Positions 34,981-44,576 are shown, counted from the stretch's first letter. The stretch: 64,000 bases of DNA from Streptomyces fildesensis (GCF_016107395.1 NZ_JAAIKO010000002.1:124001-188000); one strand, 5' to 3'. Program-made: numbers and translations. Notes: generated from the sequence alone by a model not told the origin.

Positions 34981-35469
34981 ATGGCTGCTCACGTAAGCGA
35001 CATCCATCCCGTGCTGCGCCGTGCGGCGGCTCCGCCCGCCGCGCTCGACCTGCTCACCCAGGCCCACCTCGGACTCGACGAGGCGGCCGTCCTGGAAACC
35101 CCCAACGAGCGCTACGCCACCGCCCACCTCGCCGCACTGCGGACCGCCGCCGCGGTGCTGGCCGTGCGGGGCCGGCCCGAGCCGGGCCCCAGGCGGCGAC
35201 AGCGGATACGCAGCGCCTGGGAGGTGCTGCCCGAAGTCGCGCCGGAGCTCAGCGAATGGAGCGCCATGTTCGAGTACGGCGCCCGCCGCCGGGCGCGCGC
35301 CGAAGCCGGCATCGAGGGCGCCGCCACCTGGCGGGACGCGGACGATCTGCTGCGCGCCGCCGGCATGTTCCTGCGCCTGGTGGAACGGATGCTGGTGCTC
35401 CAGCCCACCCTGCCCGCTGAACTGCGCGACGGCCTGCCGCCCGCCCTGCCGCAGCAGAAGGCCAATTGA
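34981..35469 (+). CDS. SAV_6107-type HEPN domain protein
   Basis: A 162-residue all-helical protein resembling the actinomycete SAV_6107 HEPN family. A HEPN-type RX4H motif is present at R44-YATA-H49, the arrangement that forms the RNase active site in HEPN toxins. No nucleotidyltransferase antitoxin partner is adjacent, so this is not an obvious toxin-antitoxin pair. The ATG at 34981 has AGGAGG 6 nt upstream. A methyltransferase gene follows after 73 bp on the same strand. Confidence 0.75.
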   Translation: MAAHVSDIHPVLRRAAAPPAALDLLTQAHLGLDEAAVLETPNERYATAHLAALRTAAAVLAVRGRPEPGPRRRQRIRSAWEVLPEVAPELSEWSAMFEYGARRRARAEAGIEGAATWRDADDLLRAAGMFLRLVERMLVLQPTLPAELRDGLPPALPQQKAN

Positions 35470-35542
35470 TCGGCCATGGGGTACCGCACGGATAGAGTGA
35501 AGTCGCTCGTTCCAGCCAGTCGTCCGCGAGGAGCCGCCCGCC

Positions 35543-36322
35543 ATGTCCCGTGAAGGAGTGGTGGATCCGATCCGCCCCCGAGCGTCCCTCCGTACCGCCG
35601 TGGTCTGGGAGGTCCTGCGCGACGCACTGGAGCGGCAGGCCAAGGCCGGCGGCCGCGACGCCGAAGAGCCGCTGGACGTGCTCGACACCGGGGGCGGCAC
35701 CGGAAACTTCGCGGTGCCCGTGGCGCGCCTCGGCCACCGGGTCACCGTCGTCGACCCGAGCCCGGACGCGCTCTTCGCGCTGGAACGCCGGGCCGCCGAA
35801 GCCGGGGTGACCGACCGGGTCCGCGGCGTCCAGGGCGACACCCACGGCCTGCTCGACGTCGTCGAGCCCGGCAGCTACGACGTCGTGCTGTGCCACGGTG
35901 TCCTGGAGTACGTCGACGACCCGGGCGAGGGCATCCGCAACGCCGTCGGCGCGCTCCGCCCGGCCGGGGCGCTCAGCCTGCTGGCCGCCGGCCGCGGCGG
36001 CGCCGTGCTGGCCCGGGCCATCGCCGGCCACTTCACCGAGGCCCAGCACGCCATAGGGGACCCGGACGGCCGATGGGGCGACGGGGACTCGCTCCCGCGC
36101 CGCTTCACCGCCGAGCAGCTGACCCGCCTGGTCTCCGACGCCGGCCTGCGGGTCGGCGCGGTGCACGGCGTCCGGGTCTTCGCCGACCTGGTCCCGGGCG
36201 TGCTGGTGGACACCGAGCCGGGCGCCCTGGAAGCGCTGCTCAAGCTGGAACTGGCCGCCGCGGAGCAGCCCGCGTTCCACTCGATCGCCACTCAACTGCA
36301 CGTCCTCGCGGACCGCGGCTGA
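35543..36322 (+). CDS. SAM-dependent methyltransferase
   Basis: A 259-residue class I methyltransferase. Motif I is VLDTGGGTGNFAVPVA (about 47-62), and the acidic SAM-ribose residue follows in VTVVDPSPD. The DVVLCHGVLEYVDDP segment is motif II/III. The C-terminal part resembles the CmoA/BioC-like Methyltransf_11 group; the substrate is unknown. It starts with ATG, 9 nt after GAGGAG. It may be co-transcribed with the HEPN gene. Confidence 0.9.
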   Translation: MSREGVVDPIRPRASLRTAVVWEVLRDALERQAKAGGRDAEEPLDVLDTGGGTGNFAVPVARLGHRVTVVDPSPDALFALERRAAEAGVTDRVRGVQGDTHGLLDVVEPGSYDVVLCHGVLEYVDDPGEGIRNAVGALRPAGALSLLAAGRGGAVLARAIAGHFTEAQHAIGDPDGRWGDGDSLPRRFTAEQLTRLVSDAGLRVGAVHGVRVFADLVPGVLVDTEPGALEALLKLELAAAEQPAFHSIATQLHVLADRG

Positions 36323-36410
36323 CCCGGCCACCGGACACAGCGCCAGGAGTAGTCGGTCACAGGCCGCCCGGTCAGCCGTTCAGGACCGTATGCTGGCATG
36401 ACGTAACGGC

Positions 36411-36511
36411 GGACGGGGAATGAAGCCCCCGTCGGATTGGCGTAGTGGGGCGGGTTTCACGGGGGCGAATCCCTGCCTATCCTTGAATAAGGGTCGGACC
36501 GGTCGCCCCCG
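36411..36511 (+). ncRNA. Structured leader upstream of the DUF3040 gene
   Basis: Two nested sets of inverted repeats precede the gene. GACGGGG (36412-36418) pairs with CCCCGTC (36427-36433). CGGGGGCGA (36460-36468) pairs with TCGCCCCCG (36503-36511) around an inner ATCCTT/AAGGGT hairpin. No known riboswitch family is recognised. It may be a cis-regulatory RNA or an attenuator-like element. Confidence 0.35.
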
Positions 36512-36534
36512 CGACCGACGAGTAGGAGGACTCC

Positions 36535-36924
36535 GTGCCGCTCTCGGAGCACGAGCAGCGCATGCTCGAGCAGATGGAGCGAGCGCTGTACGCCGAAGAT
36601 CCCAAGTTCGCGTCGGCGCTTGAGGGAAGCGGGCTGCGCACCTATACTCGGCGGCGCGTCTACCAAGCCGTAGCGGGCTTCCTGGTGGGTATCGCGCTGC
36701 TGATGGCTGGAATGATCAAGCAGCAGCCCTGGATCAGTGTGGTCGGTTTCCTCGTCATGCTGGCTTGTGCCGTGCTCGCGGTCACGGGCTGGCGGAAGGC
36801 CGGCAAACCCGGTGAGCAGCAGCCCGCCGCAACCACCGGCCGAGGCCACCCCCGTCGCAGGGGGAAGGTCATGGACCGGATCGAGGAACGCTGGCAGCGC
36901 CGCAGGGACGGGCAGGAAAGCTAG
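36535..36924 (+). CDS. DUF3040 membrane protein
   Basis: A 129-residue actinobacterial protein. It opens with the family signature PLSEHEQRMLEQMERALYAE. Two transmembrane helices (about 43-60 and 64-84) are followed by a basic cytoplasmic tail. The family is common in actinomycetes near division genes, and its function is unknown. It starts with GTG behind AGGAGGA. It is convergent with the transglutaminase gene and ends before a 20-bp hairpin. Confidence 0.9.
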   Translation: MPLSEHEQRMLEQMERALYAEDPKFASALEGSGLRTYTRRRVYQAVAGFLVGIALLMAGMIKQQPWISVVGFLVMLACAVLAVTGWRKAGKPGEQQPAATTGRGHPRRRGKVMDRIEERWQRRRDGQES

Positions 36925-36976
36925 GCCCACCCGGCCGCCGCCCAGGCAGAGGGTTCTCAACAGTTCTCAGAATGAC

Positions 36977-37019
36977 GACGAGGGGCGCGGAACCGGAAAC
37001 CGGTTCCGCGCCCCTCGTC
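36977..37019. terminator. 20-bp bidirectional terminator
   Basis: A perfect 20-bp stem with a 3-nt AAA loop. The arms are 36977-36996 and 37000-37019 and contain GAGGGGCGCGG and its complement. It lies between convergent DUF3040 and transglutaminase genes. Confidence 0.93.
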
Positions 37020-37067
37020 ATGTCCGGCCCCGGTAGGCCCGGACGCCCGGTACCCGCGCTGCCGGGC

Positions 37068-39473
37068 CTAGGACGCCTGCCGTGACGGCCGCCGGACCGC
37101 GTCCGCGGCCCGCCGGACGGCCGCCGACCAGCGCCGCGTCGCCACCGACCACTGCTCCGACAGCCGCCAGATCACCCGTGCGGCCGAACGTGGCAGGAGA
37201 ACCGCGCGCAGCCGTCCGCGCCGCCCGGCCGTCCGGTGCAGCCCGGCCCGTACCTGGTGCACATCCGCCGCCAGCCCGGCCACCGGCCGCGGCCTGGGCG
37301 AGTACAGCACCTGCTCCACGGCGGCCGCGACCTGTCCGGCGGCCAGCGCCGCCGCCTCGTCGAGCTCGCCCTCCCGCACCAGCCGGGCGGTGGCCCGGCG
37401 CGGTGTCTCGGAGTCGTCGGGCAGGATCCCGTAGTCCCACGCGGTGTCGACGAGCTCCCGCCAGGCCGCGAGCGTCCTGGCACCGTCCGCCTGGCCGTGG
37501 CCGACGCCGAGCCGCCGGGACCGCTCACGGCGGCGCCACAGCAGCGGCAGCAGGGGCGCACCGACCACCACCAGCGCCAGCAGGGCGATGCCCGCCAGCC
37601 GGCCGGCGCTGATCCCGGTGTCGGTCGGTCCGCTGCCCGTGTCCTGGCCGACCGGGGTGCAGTCGCCCAGCGCCTTGTCCTTGACCGAGCAGCTCGCCGA
37701 GGCCGAGGCGCCTACGCTCGGTGCCGCCGATTTGCCGGGCTCCGGGACGACCGGGCCGCCGCCGGGGTTCGACGGCTGGTCCACCGTGTAGCTGGGGGCG
37801 GTGCCGCGGGACGGGGTGGGCTCGAAGCGGGTCCAGCCGACGCCCTCGAAGTACAGCTCGGGCCAGGCGTGCGCGTCCTGGAGTCCCACCGAGACGCTGC
37901 CGTCGGACCGGGGCCCGTTGCCCGGCGCGAAGCCGACCGCGACGCGGGCCGGGATGTGCAGGGTGCGGGCCATCGCCGCCATGGTGAAGGCGAAGTGGAC
38001 GCAGAACCCCTGCTTGTCCCGGAGGAAGTTGGCGATCGCGTCGACCCCGGTGCCCGAGCGGACCTGCGTGCTGTACCGGAAGTCCCCGGAGTGGAAGTAC
38101 TTCTGCAGGGCCACGGCCTGCTCGTAAGGGTTCGCCGCACCGCGCGTCACCTCCAGCGCGGTCCTGCTGACCACCTCCGGCAGGGTGTCCGGGACCTGGG
38201 TGTACTCCTGCTTGAAGGTGGCCGCCGGATCGGGTGCCGTGGCGAGCTGCGCCACCGTCGGCTGCACCAGCAGGCTGGTGACCTTGTACTTCACGCCCTT
38301 GGTCGTCTGCTTGCGGTCACCGACGACCGTGCGCCCCTCCTTGTCGAACCGCCAGCGGCCGTCGACCTTCAGCTTTTCGACGGGGTAGGGGAGCGGCAGC
38401 CAGCTCTGCGCGTAGTTCCCGTCGGCGGCGAGCGAGGTGACGACCTCGGTCGACTTCACCTCGGGGCCCAGCCCGGCCGGGACCGGGAACACCTCGGGGA
38501 TCTCGGTCACCGGGCGCTCGGAGGAACGCCACTGCGTGCCGTCGAACTTGTCGAGCGCGACGATGCGCAGATACATGTCCGTCGTGCTGGGCGCGTTCGT
38601 GCGATACGACAGGACCTCGCGGTTGGTCGGCTGGTTGAGGCTGTCCTGCAGCGCCACCACCGGGTTGACCGACGAGGAGTTGGCACCGCCGAAGCCGGGG
38701 CCCGTGCCGGTGCCCGACGGGTCGAGCAGCCCGCTGCCCAGCGAGGGCAGCACGGCGGGGGCGATCAGCGCGATGCCCAGGGCCATCGCCCCGATCCGGC
38801 GGCCGGTGCGGACCGGTGCCACGACCGAGCCCTCGGACCGGGTCCCCGAAGCGCCCGCCCAGCCGGTGGACGGCGGACCGCCGCCGAAGACCCGGCCCCA
38901 GCGCGACAGCCGGTCCCGGCCCTCGGCGAGGAGCAGCAGCAGATAGCCGGCCGCCGCGATCAGGAACCACAGCCAGCGGCTGCCGCTGCCGGCCAGACCG
39001 GAGGCGACGGAGTACAGCGCGAGCAGCGGCAGCCCGGCCGGGGCGGCGCTGCCGTACGTCACCGCCATCGCGTCCACGGCCAGCGCGATCACCAGTACAC
39101 CGGCGACCAGCAGCAGCCGGATGCCCGGGGTCACCGGGGCGGGGATGGCGAACTGGCTGACGTCCCGCAGTCCGTCACCGAGCCGGTCGCCGAGCCCCAC
39201 GAACGCCTTGGGCCCGGGCAGGATGCCGCCGACCGCCTGCTTCGAGACGAACATCATGGTCAGTATCAGCAGGCTGACCAGGGCCTGCGCCAGCACGGTC
39301 AGCGGCCTGGCCAGCGGTACCCGCCGGGCCAGCGCGCCGACGCAGGACTGGAGCGTGACGAGGAAGGCCGCCTGCAGGATCCAGCCGGTCGGGGTGGCCA
39401 GCGGCAGCAGGGAGCAGGCCGCCATGATCGACGCCACCGCGGCGCAGACCGTCAGCCGTGCGCGTCCGCTCAT
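37068..39473 (-). CDS. Transglutaminase-like membrane protein (TgpA type)
   Basis: An 801-residue protein. Six N-terminal transmembrane helices (to about 240) are followed by an extracytoplasmic transglutaminase-core domain. The catalytic Cys is in KQGFCVHFAF and the His in DAHAWPELYF; FEPTPSRG follows. Another transmembrane helix comes near 640 and a cytoplasmic DUF4129-like C-terminal domain ends the protein. Genes of this type form a conserved trio with MoxR and DUF58 genes. The trio is probably involved in envelope protein maturation, but the target is unknown. It starts with ATG overlapping the DUF58 stop by 4 nt. Confidence 0.92.
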   Translation of the reverse strand: MSGRARLTVCAAVASIMAACSLLPLATPTGWILQAAFLVTLQSCVGALARRVPLARPLTVLAQALVSLLILTMMFVSKQAVGGILPGPKAFVGLGDRLGDGLRDVSQFAIPAPVTPGIRLLLVAGVLVIALAVDAMAVTYGSAAPAGLPLLALYSVASGLAGSGSRWLWFLIAAAGYLLLLLAEGRDRLSRWGRVFGGGPPSTGWAGASGTRSEGSVVAPVRTGRRIGAMALGIALIAPAVLPSLGSGLLDPSGTGTGPGFGGANSSSVNPVVALQDSLNQPTNREVLSYRTNAPSTTDMYLRIVALDKFDGTQWRSSERPVTEIPEVFPVPAGLGPEVKSTEVVTSLAADGNYAQSWLPLPYPVEKLKVDGRWRFDKEGRTVVGDRKQTTKGVKYKVTSLLVQPTVAQLATAPDPAATFKQEYTQVPDTLPEVVSRTALEVTRGAANPYEQAVALQKYFHSGDFRYSTQVRSGTGVDAIANFLRDKQGFCVHFAFTMAAMARTLHIPARVAVGFAPGNGPRSDGSVSVGLQDAHAWPELYFEGVGWTRFEPTPSRGTAPSYTVDQPSNPGGGPVVPEPGKSAAPSVGASASASCSVKDKALGDCTPVGQDTGSGPTDTGISAGRLAGIALLALVVVGAPLLPLLWRRRERSRRLGVGHGQADGARTLAAWRELVDTAWDYGILPDDSETPRRATARLVREGELDEAAALAAGQVAAAVEQVLYSPRPRPVAGLAADVHQVRAGLHRTAGRRGRLRAVLLPRSAARVIWRLSEQWSVATRRWSAAVRRAADAVRRPSRQAS

Positions 39474-40876
39474 GAGCTCGCTCCCGCCTCTTCACGCGAG
39501 CGGTACCGGTCCGCCAGCTGCCACAGCGAGGGCAGTCCCTCGCCCGGCGGCACCGGCAGTACCGTCCAGCCGGCCTCGCGCAGCATCCGCACGGCCCGCC
39601 GGGCACCGGTGTCCGCGGCCGTGCCCGGACCGTCGCCGCCGTTCACGCCGGAGCCACCGGGGGAGCCGGAGGCCGCGGGGCCGCCGCCGGCCGCCGGTAC
39701 TTCGGGGTACGGGTCCACGGCGTCGCGTGACGCCCATGCGGAACTGTCCAGGACGAACGCCACCGCGCCGCCGGCCCGCTGGCGCATCCGTCCGACGATC
39801 GTCGCCTGCTCCTCGTCCAGGTCCCCCAGGAAGGCCACCAGCAGCCCCTCGCTGCCGACCCGCAGCACGTCGTGCGCCCGGGAGAACCCGCCGCCGTCCG
39901 AGTGCTCGACCACCGCGAGGGTGTCGAGCAGCACTCCTGCGGTGTCGGAGGAGTCGCCGCCGAAACCGCCCTCGGGGCCCGGGACGCTGCTGCCGGTGTC
40001 GGTCAGCAGCCGCACCGAGTAGCCGCGCTCCAGCATGTGCGTCGAGACCGAGGCCGCTCCGGACACCGCCCATTCGAAGGCGGAGTCGGGTCCGGCGCCG
40101 TAGAAGGCGAGCCGCCGGGTGTCCACCAGCACGGTGCAGCGGGCCTTGTGCGGCTGCTCCTCGCGGCGCACCATCAGCTCGCCGTACTTCGCGGTGGAGC
40201 GCCAGTGCACCCGCCGCAGATCGTCGCCGTGCCGGTAGCCGCGCGGGATAGCGTCGTCCTCGCCGGCCAGCGACAGCGAGCGGGTGCGGCTGTCGCCGTA
40301 GCCGGACGCCTCGCCCGCGAGCCGGACCGCGGGCAGCGGCTCCACCCGGGGCACCACGGTCAGGGTGTCGAACGCGCTGAACGACCGGGTCAGCTCGCAC
40401 ATGCCGAAGGGGTCCGTCAGCCGCAACTGCAGCGGCCCCAGCGGATAGCGCCCGCGCAGATCGGAGCGGACCCGGTAGGACACCTCGCGGTGGCCGCCCG
40501 GCTCCACCCGGTCCAGCACGAAGCGCGGCCGCGGCCCGAGCACGTACGGCACCCGGTCCTGCAGCATCAGCAGTCCGGTGGGGATGCGCGAGACGTTGTC
40601 GACCCGCAGGTGCACCCGCGCCTCGGACATCGCGGGCACCCGCGACGGCGCGAGCCGCCGGCTGCCCGCCACCCGGTAGCGCGTGCGGTACAGGACCGCG
40701 ACGCAGACCAGCGGCAGCACCGCCAGCAGCAGCCCGACCCGCAGCAGGTCCGGCTGCCCCAGCACATACGCGCAGATGGCCGCCGCGACCCCGGCCGCGA
40801 AGAAGGACCGTCCGCGCGTGGTCAGCCCCGACAACGCCGTACGGAAACCTCCCGCGGCCTGCGGGTCGGTGGACAT
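39470..40876 (-). CDS. DUF58 domain protein
   Basis: A 468-residue protein with two N-terminal transmembrane helices (about 25-65) and a DUF58 domain. The domain has RYPLGPLQLRLTDPFGM and the signature RGYRHGDDLRRVHWRSTAK. A von Willebrand-like region with a Gly/Pro-rich linker follows. DUF58 proteins are usual partners of MoxR ATPases. The ATG at 40876 overlaps the MoxR stop by one base (TGATG), showing tight coupling; the frame stays open further upstream inside moxR. Confidence 0.92.
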   Translation of the reverse strand: MSTDPQAAGGFRTALSGLTTRGRSFFAAGVAAAICAYVLGQPDLLRVGLLLAVLPLVCVAVLYRTRYRVAGSRRLAPSRVPAMSEARVHLRVDNVSRIPTGLLMLQDRVPYVLGPRPRFVLDRVEPGGHREVSYRVRSDLRGRYPLGPLQLRLTDPFGMCELTRSFSAFDTLTVVPRVEPLPAVRLAGEASGYGDSRTRSLSLAGEDDAIPRGYRHGDDLRRVHWRSTAKYGELMVRREEQPHKARCTVLVDTRRLAFYGAGPDSAFEWAVSGAASVSTHMLERGYSVRLLTDTGSSVPGPEGGFGGDSSDTAGVLLDTLAVVEHSDGGGFSRAHDVLRVGSEGLLVAFLGDLDEEQATIVGRMRQRAGGAVAFVLDSSAWASRDAVDPYPEVPAAGGGPAASGSPGGSGVNGGDGPGTAADTGARRAVRMLREAGWTVLPVPPGEGLPSLWQLADRYRSREEAGASS

Positions 40877-41922
40877 CACAAGCCCCGGACGCCGGGCGGC
40901 TGGGCGCTCTGCGCCTGCCGCCATTGCGCTGCGGACGCCGCCGTGGCCGGGGAGGCGGACGGGTCGGGGACCGGTGTGCGCTGCAGGATCTCCGCGACGA
41001 CCTGCTCGGGCGTCCGCCGGTTCAGCTGTGCCTGCGCGGTCGGCAGCAGCCGGTGCGCCAGTACCGCGGGGGCGAGCGTCTGCACGTCGTCCGGCAGGAC
41101 GAAGTCCCGGCCGTCCAGCGCCGCCGAGGCGCGGGCCGCCCGCACCAGGTGCAGGGTCGCGCGCGGCGAGGCGCCGAGCCGCAGGTCCGGGTGGTGCCGG
41201 GTGGCACCGACCAGGGCGACGGCGTAGCGCCGCACGGGGTCCGACACATGCACCGTCCGCACCGCTTCGATCAGCTTCACGATCTCGTGGGCGTGCGCCA
41301 CCGGCTGCAGATCGTCCAGCGGCGGCGTACCGCCGTGCACGTCGAGCATCTGCAGTTCGGCCTCCGGGCTCGGGTAGCCGATCGACACCCGGGCCATGAA
41401 GCGGTCGCGCTGCGCCTCGGGCAGCGGATAGGTGCCCTCCATCTCCACCGGGTTCTGGGTGGCGATGACCATGAACGGGTTGGGCAGCTCGTACGTGGTG
41501 CCGTCGACGGTGACCTGCCGCTCCTCCATCGACTCCAGCAGCGCCGACTGGGTCTTCGGCGAGGCCCGGTTGATCTCGTCCCCGACCACGATCTGCGCGA
41601 AGATCGCCCCCGGCTTGAACTCGAAGTCCCGCCGCTGCTGGTCGAAGACGCTCACTCCGGTGATGTCGGAGGGCAGCAGGTCGGGCGTGAACTGGATACG
41701 CCGCACCGAGCAGTCGATGGACCGCGCGAGCGCCTTGGCCAGCATCGTCTTCCCGACCCCCGGCACATCCTCGATCAGGAGGTGCCCCTCTGCCAGCATC
41801 ACGGTCAGCGAAAGCCGTACGACCTCGGGCTTGCCCTCGATCACGTTCTCCACGGACCGGCGCACCCGCTCCGCCGTCGTGGTCAGATCGCTGAGGCTGG
41901 CTCGCGCGTCATAGGTCGTCAC
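40876..41922 (-). CDS. MoxR-family AAA+ ATPase
   Basis: A 348-residue AAA+ chaperone-like ATPase. Walker A is [12 protein letters not shown] (about 60-71) and Walker B is [14 protein letters not shown]. The sensor region has [22 protein letters not shown] and the arginine region QRDRFMARV. The GTG at 41922 is chosen for GAGGAG 6 nt upstream. It is first of the MoxR-DUF58-transglutaminase operon and 147 bp downstream of the carbonic anhydrase gene. MoxR proteins act in assembling or activating protein complexes. Confidence 0.93.
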   Translation of the reverse strand: MTTYDARASLSDLTTTAERVRRSVENVIEGKPEVVRLSLTVMLAEGHLLIEDVPGVGKTMLAKALARSIDCSVRRIQFTPDLLPSDITGVSVFDQQRRDFEFKPGAIFAQIVVGDEINRASPKTQSALLESMEERQVTVDGTTYELPNPFMVIATQNPVEMEGTYPLPEAQRDRFMARVSIGYPSPEAELQMLDVHGGTPPLDDLQPVAHAHEIVKLIEAVRTVHVSDPVRRYAVALVGATRHHPDLRLGASPRATLHLVRAARASAALDGRDFVLPDDVQTLAPAVLAHRLLPTAQAQLNRRTPEQVVAEILQRTPVPDPSASPATAASAAQWRQAQSAQPPGVRGL

Positions 41923-42069
41923 CCGGTTCTCCTCGGCCTGTTCATTGGGGCGCGGCCAACCACGGACCGGCCCCTCCCCGAATGCGGTGCACCACGCGCC
42001 CTGACGGGCGAGGGGGTGCCGCACGTTGCATTGTTCCCTTGAACAGCGCCCCGCGTCACTCGCCTGCCG

Positions 42070-42621
42070 TTACTTGGCCGTGATTTCCCGCATCAGACCG
42101 GTGTGGACGTCGAACACAAAACCGCGTACATCGTCCGTGTGCGCCAGGAACGGGGACGTACGCACCCGCGCCATCGACTGGCGTACGTCCTGGTCGATGT
42201 CGGTGAACGCCTCGACCGACCAGGTCGGACGCTGGCCGACCTCGTGCTCCAGCTCGGTCCTGAAGTCCTCGGTGATGCTCTGCAGGCCGCAGCCCGTGTG
42301 GTGGATGAGGACCACCGAACGGGTGCCGAGAGCCCGCTGGCTGATGGTCAGCGAGCGGATGGTGTCATCGGTGACGACACCGCCCGCGTTGCGGATGGTG
42401 TGGCAGTCGCCCAGGTCGAGGCCCAGTGCGGCGTGCAGGTCGAGGCGGGCGTCCATGCACGCGACGACGGCGACGCCCAGGACCGGCCGGGCATCCATGC
42501 CGGGGTCGTGGAAGGCGACGGCGTAGCGCTCGTTGGCGCCCACGAGCCGGTCGATGACGGAGGCGGATTCGGAGGCGGGCTCGGAGCCGGGTCCGGATGG
42601 CTGCGCTGCGGATATCGACAT
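42070..42621 (-). CDS. Beta-class carbonic anhydrase
   Basis: A 183-residue enzyme interconverting CO2 and bicarbonate. The zinc ligands are C55, H108 and C111 (ACMDARLD and HHTGCG), and the D57-R59 dyad is present. It resembles the short Mycobacterium Rv1284-like type. It starts with ATG and is divergent from mraZ. A possible CTCGCC/GGTGAG hairpin lies in the 298-bp intergenic region, which also holds the mraZ promoter. Confidence 0.93.
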   Translation of the reverse strand: MSISAAQPSGPGSEPASESASVIDRLVGANERYAVAFHDPGMDARPVLGVAVVACMDARLDLHAALGLDLGDCHTIRNAGGVVTDDTIRSLTISQRALGTRSVVLIHHTGCGLQSITEDFRTELEHEVGQRPTWSVEAFTDIDQDVRQSMARVRTSPFLAHTDDVRGFVFDVHTGLMREITAK

Positions 42622-42762
42622 GTGACTGACGTTAGAGGGCGCGGACCCGTCCCACCTGCTGCAGGGGCGGGAAAAAGTCGGTCAATTGGCCGCTGTGTGA
42701 GGTAACCCACAGGCGTCGTGCCCCTCGCCCCTGGGGGTGAGGCGCGCGGGCCGTTGATTGCG

Positions 42763-42804
42763 TTGACCGTGGGGCTTAGTGGAGTAAAGTGGCGCGAAAT
42801 GGGG
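42763..42804 (+). promoter_or_regulatory. mraZ promoter with four MraZ repeats
   Basis: TTGACC (42763-42768) and TAAAGT (42785-42790) are 16 bp apart. Over them lie TGGGG, TGGAG, TGGCG and TGGGG at 42770, 42780, 42790 and 42800, exactly 10 bp apart. E. coli MraZ binds TGGGN repeats with 5-nt spacers, so this is a typical self-repressed dcw promoter. Confidence 0.88.
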
Positions 42805-42919
42805 TCTCCCCGCCGCAGGTAGGGGCAGCTCCCGTTCTCGACAGGGGTCCCGGTTTCCCGACGGGGATCCCGTCCGGTTACCGACAGGGCCCCGGCGGGC
42901 CCGGCTGCGGGAGGTGTGG

Positions 42920-43351
42920 GTGTTCCTCGGAACGTACGCGCCGCGACTCGACGACAAGAGCCGCCTCGTCCTGCCCGCGAAGTTCCGGGAGCAGCTCGCC
43001 CAGGGCCTGGTGATCACCAAGGGTCAGGAGCGCTGCCTGTACGTATGGCCGCTGCGCGGATTCCAGGCCGTCACCGAGGAACTGCGCCGGGCGCCCCTGA
43101 CGTCCAAGCCCGCAAGGGACTACATGCGGGTGCTGTTCGCCGGAGCCACCGACGAGGTGCCCGACAAGCAGGGACGGATCACCGTCCCGCAGCCGCTGCG
43201 GGAGTACGCCGGGCTGGACCGCGACTGTGCGGTCATCGGCGCCAACACCCGGGTCGAGGTGTGGTCCGCCCAGGCCTGGGACCGCTACCTGGCGGCGCAG
43301 GAAGACACCTTTTCGGCCCTGTCCGAGGAGGTTCCGACCGGATTACTGTGA
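42920..43351 (+). CDS. mraZ: Transcriptional regulator MraZ
   Basis: A 143-residue protein with two SpoVT/AbrB-like DNA-binding halves ([16 protein letters not shown] near the N-terminus and [18 protein letters not shown] near 80). MraZ forms a ring oligomer that binds direct repeats in its own promoter and represses the dcw cluster. The GTG at 42920 is chosen because GGGAGG lies 5 nt upstream; the GTG at 42914 overlaps that site. The start [14 protein letters not shown] fits the family. A 175-bp gap separates it from rsmH. Confidence 0.95.
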   Translation: MFLGTYAPRLDDKSRLVLPAKFREQLAQGLVITKGQERCLYVWPLRGFQAVTEELRRAPLTSKPARDYMRVLFAGATDEVPDKQGRITVPQPLREYAGLDRDCAVIGANTRVEVWSAQAWDRYLAAQEDTFSALSEEVPTGLL

Positions 43352-43526
43352 CCCCGGCCCCTACTCGCAGCGTCACCACGGTGTACGTATGGCTCGGCCT
43401 CCTCCCGCTCTCCGGCTCCACTGGCACTACTTCCCCGGCGCCAGAGGGTCACTTCCCTCCCGAGCGGGCGGGGACCAGGCCATATGTCGAAGCAGTCGAA
43501 GAAGTCGAAGAACCGAGAAGGGCCCC

Positions 43527-44576
43527 ATGAGCGCCGTCCCCGCCCCGCAGTCCGAGCCGCATGGCGCCCCCGAGGACCCCGCCACCACCGAGCCCACCGG
43601 GTCCAGCGAGTCCGCCGAGGCCACCCCCGCGAAGCATGTGCCCGTGATGCTGCGCCGCTGCCTGGACCTGCTGGCTCCCGCGCTGGCCGCACCGGGCGCC
43701 GTGGTCGTGGACGCGACGCTGGGGCTCGGCGGCCACAGCGAGGCGCTGCTGACCACGTTCCCGTCGGCCCGGCTGGTCGCCATCGACCGCGACCCCGCCG
43801 CGCTCAAGCTCTCCGCCGAGCGGCTGGCGCCGTTCGGCGACCGGGCCACGCTGGTGCACGCGGTCTACGACGAGCTGGCGGACGTCCTCGCCCGGCTCGG
43901 CATCCCCAAGGTCCAGGGCGTGCTGTTCGATCTCGGCGTCTCCTCCATGCAGCTGGACGAGGCGGACCGCGGCTTCGCCTACGCGCAGGACGCCCCGCTC
44001 GACATGCGGATGGACCAGACGACCGGCATCAGCGCCGCCGAGGTGCTCAACACCTACCCGCCGGGCGACCTGGTGCGGATCCTGCGCACCTACGGCGAGG
44101 AGAAGTACGCCCGCAAGATCGTCGACGCGGTCGTCAAACAGCGTGTGAAGGAACCGTTCACCAACAGCGCGCGGCTGGTCGACCTCATCCGCGAGGTGCT
44201 CCCGCAGGCGGCCAAGCGCACCGGCGGCAACCCCGCCAAGCGCACCTTCCAGGCGCTGCGCATCGAGGTCAACGCCGAGCTCGCCGCGGTCGAGGGCGCG
44301 ATCCCCGCGGCGATCGGCGCCCTCGCGGTCGGCGGCCGGATCGCCGTGCTGTCGTACCAGTCGCTGGAGGACCGCATCGTCAAGCAGGCGTTCGCGGCGG
44401 GCGCGGCCAACACCGCCCCGCCCGGCCTGCCCGTGGTGCCCGAGCAGTACCAGCCCCGGCTGAAGCTGCTCACCCGCGGCGCGGAACTGCCGACCGAGGA
44501 GGAGATCGCGGAGAACAAGCGCGCCACCCCGGCCCGGCTGCGGGGCGCGGAACGGATCCGCGAGGAGGCGCTGTGA
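43527..44576 (+). CDS. rsmH: 16S rRNA (cytosine-1402-N4)-methyltransferase
   Basis: A 349-residue SAM-dependent enzyme that methylates C1402 in the ribosomal P site. The conserved core begins at [14 protein letters not shown] (about 36). The SAM motif [17 protein letters not shown] is at about 57-73, followed by [20 protein letters not shown] and the C-terminal [11 protein letters not shown]. The first 35 residues are a variable Pro/Ser/Glu extension usual in Streptomyces. The ATG at 43527 follows GAGAAGGG. It overlaps ftsL by 4 nt (GTGA). Confidence 0.96.
   Translation: MSAVPAPQSEPHGAPEDPATTEPTGSSESAEATPAKHVPVMLRRCLDLLAPALAAPGAVVVDATLGLGGHSEALLTTFPSARLVAIDRDPAALKLSAERLAPFGDRATLVHAVYDELADVLARLGIPKVQGVLFDLGVSSMQLDEADRGFAYAQDAPLDMRMDQTTGISAAEVLNTYPPGDLVRILRTYGEEKYARKIVDAVVKQRVKEPFTNSARLVDLIREVLPQAAKRTGGNPAKRTFQALRIEVNAELAAVEGAIPAAIGALAVGGRIAVLSYQSLEDRIVKQAFAAGAANTAPPGLPVVPEQYQPRLKLLTRGAELPTEEEIAENKRATPARLRGAERIREEAL

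Noticed and set aside
43484-44572. An ATG-initiated frame continuous with ftsL that overlaps all of rsmH
   Set aside because: It is out of frame with the well-conserved rsmH. FtsL starts at 44573 with its own ribosome-binding site, and the upstream part is Arg/Pro-rich shadow sequence.
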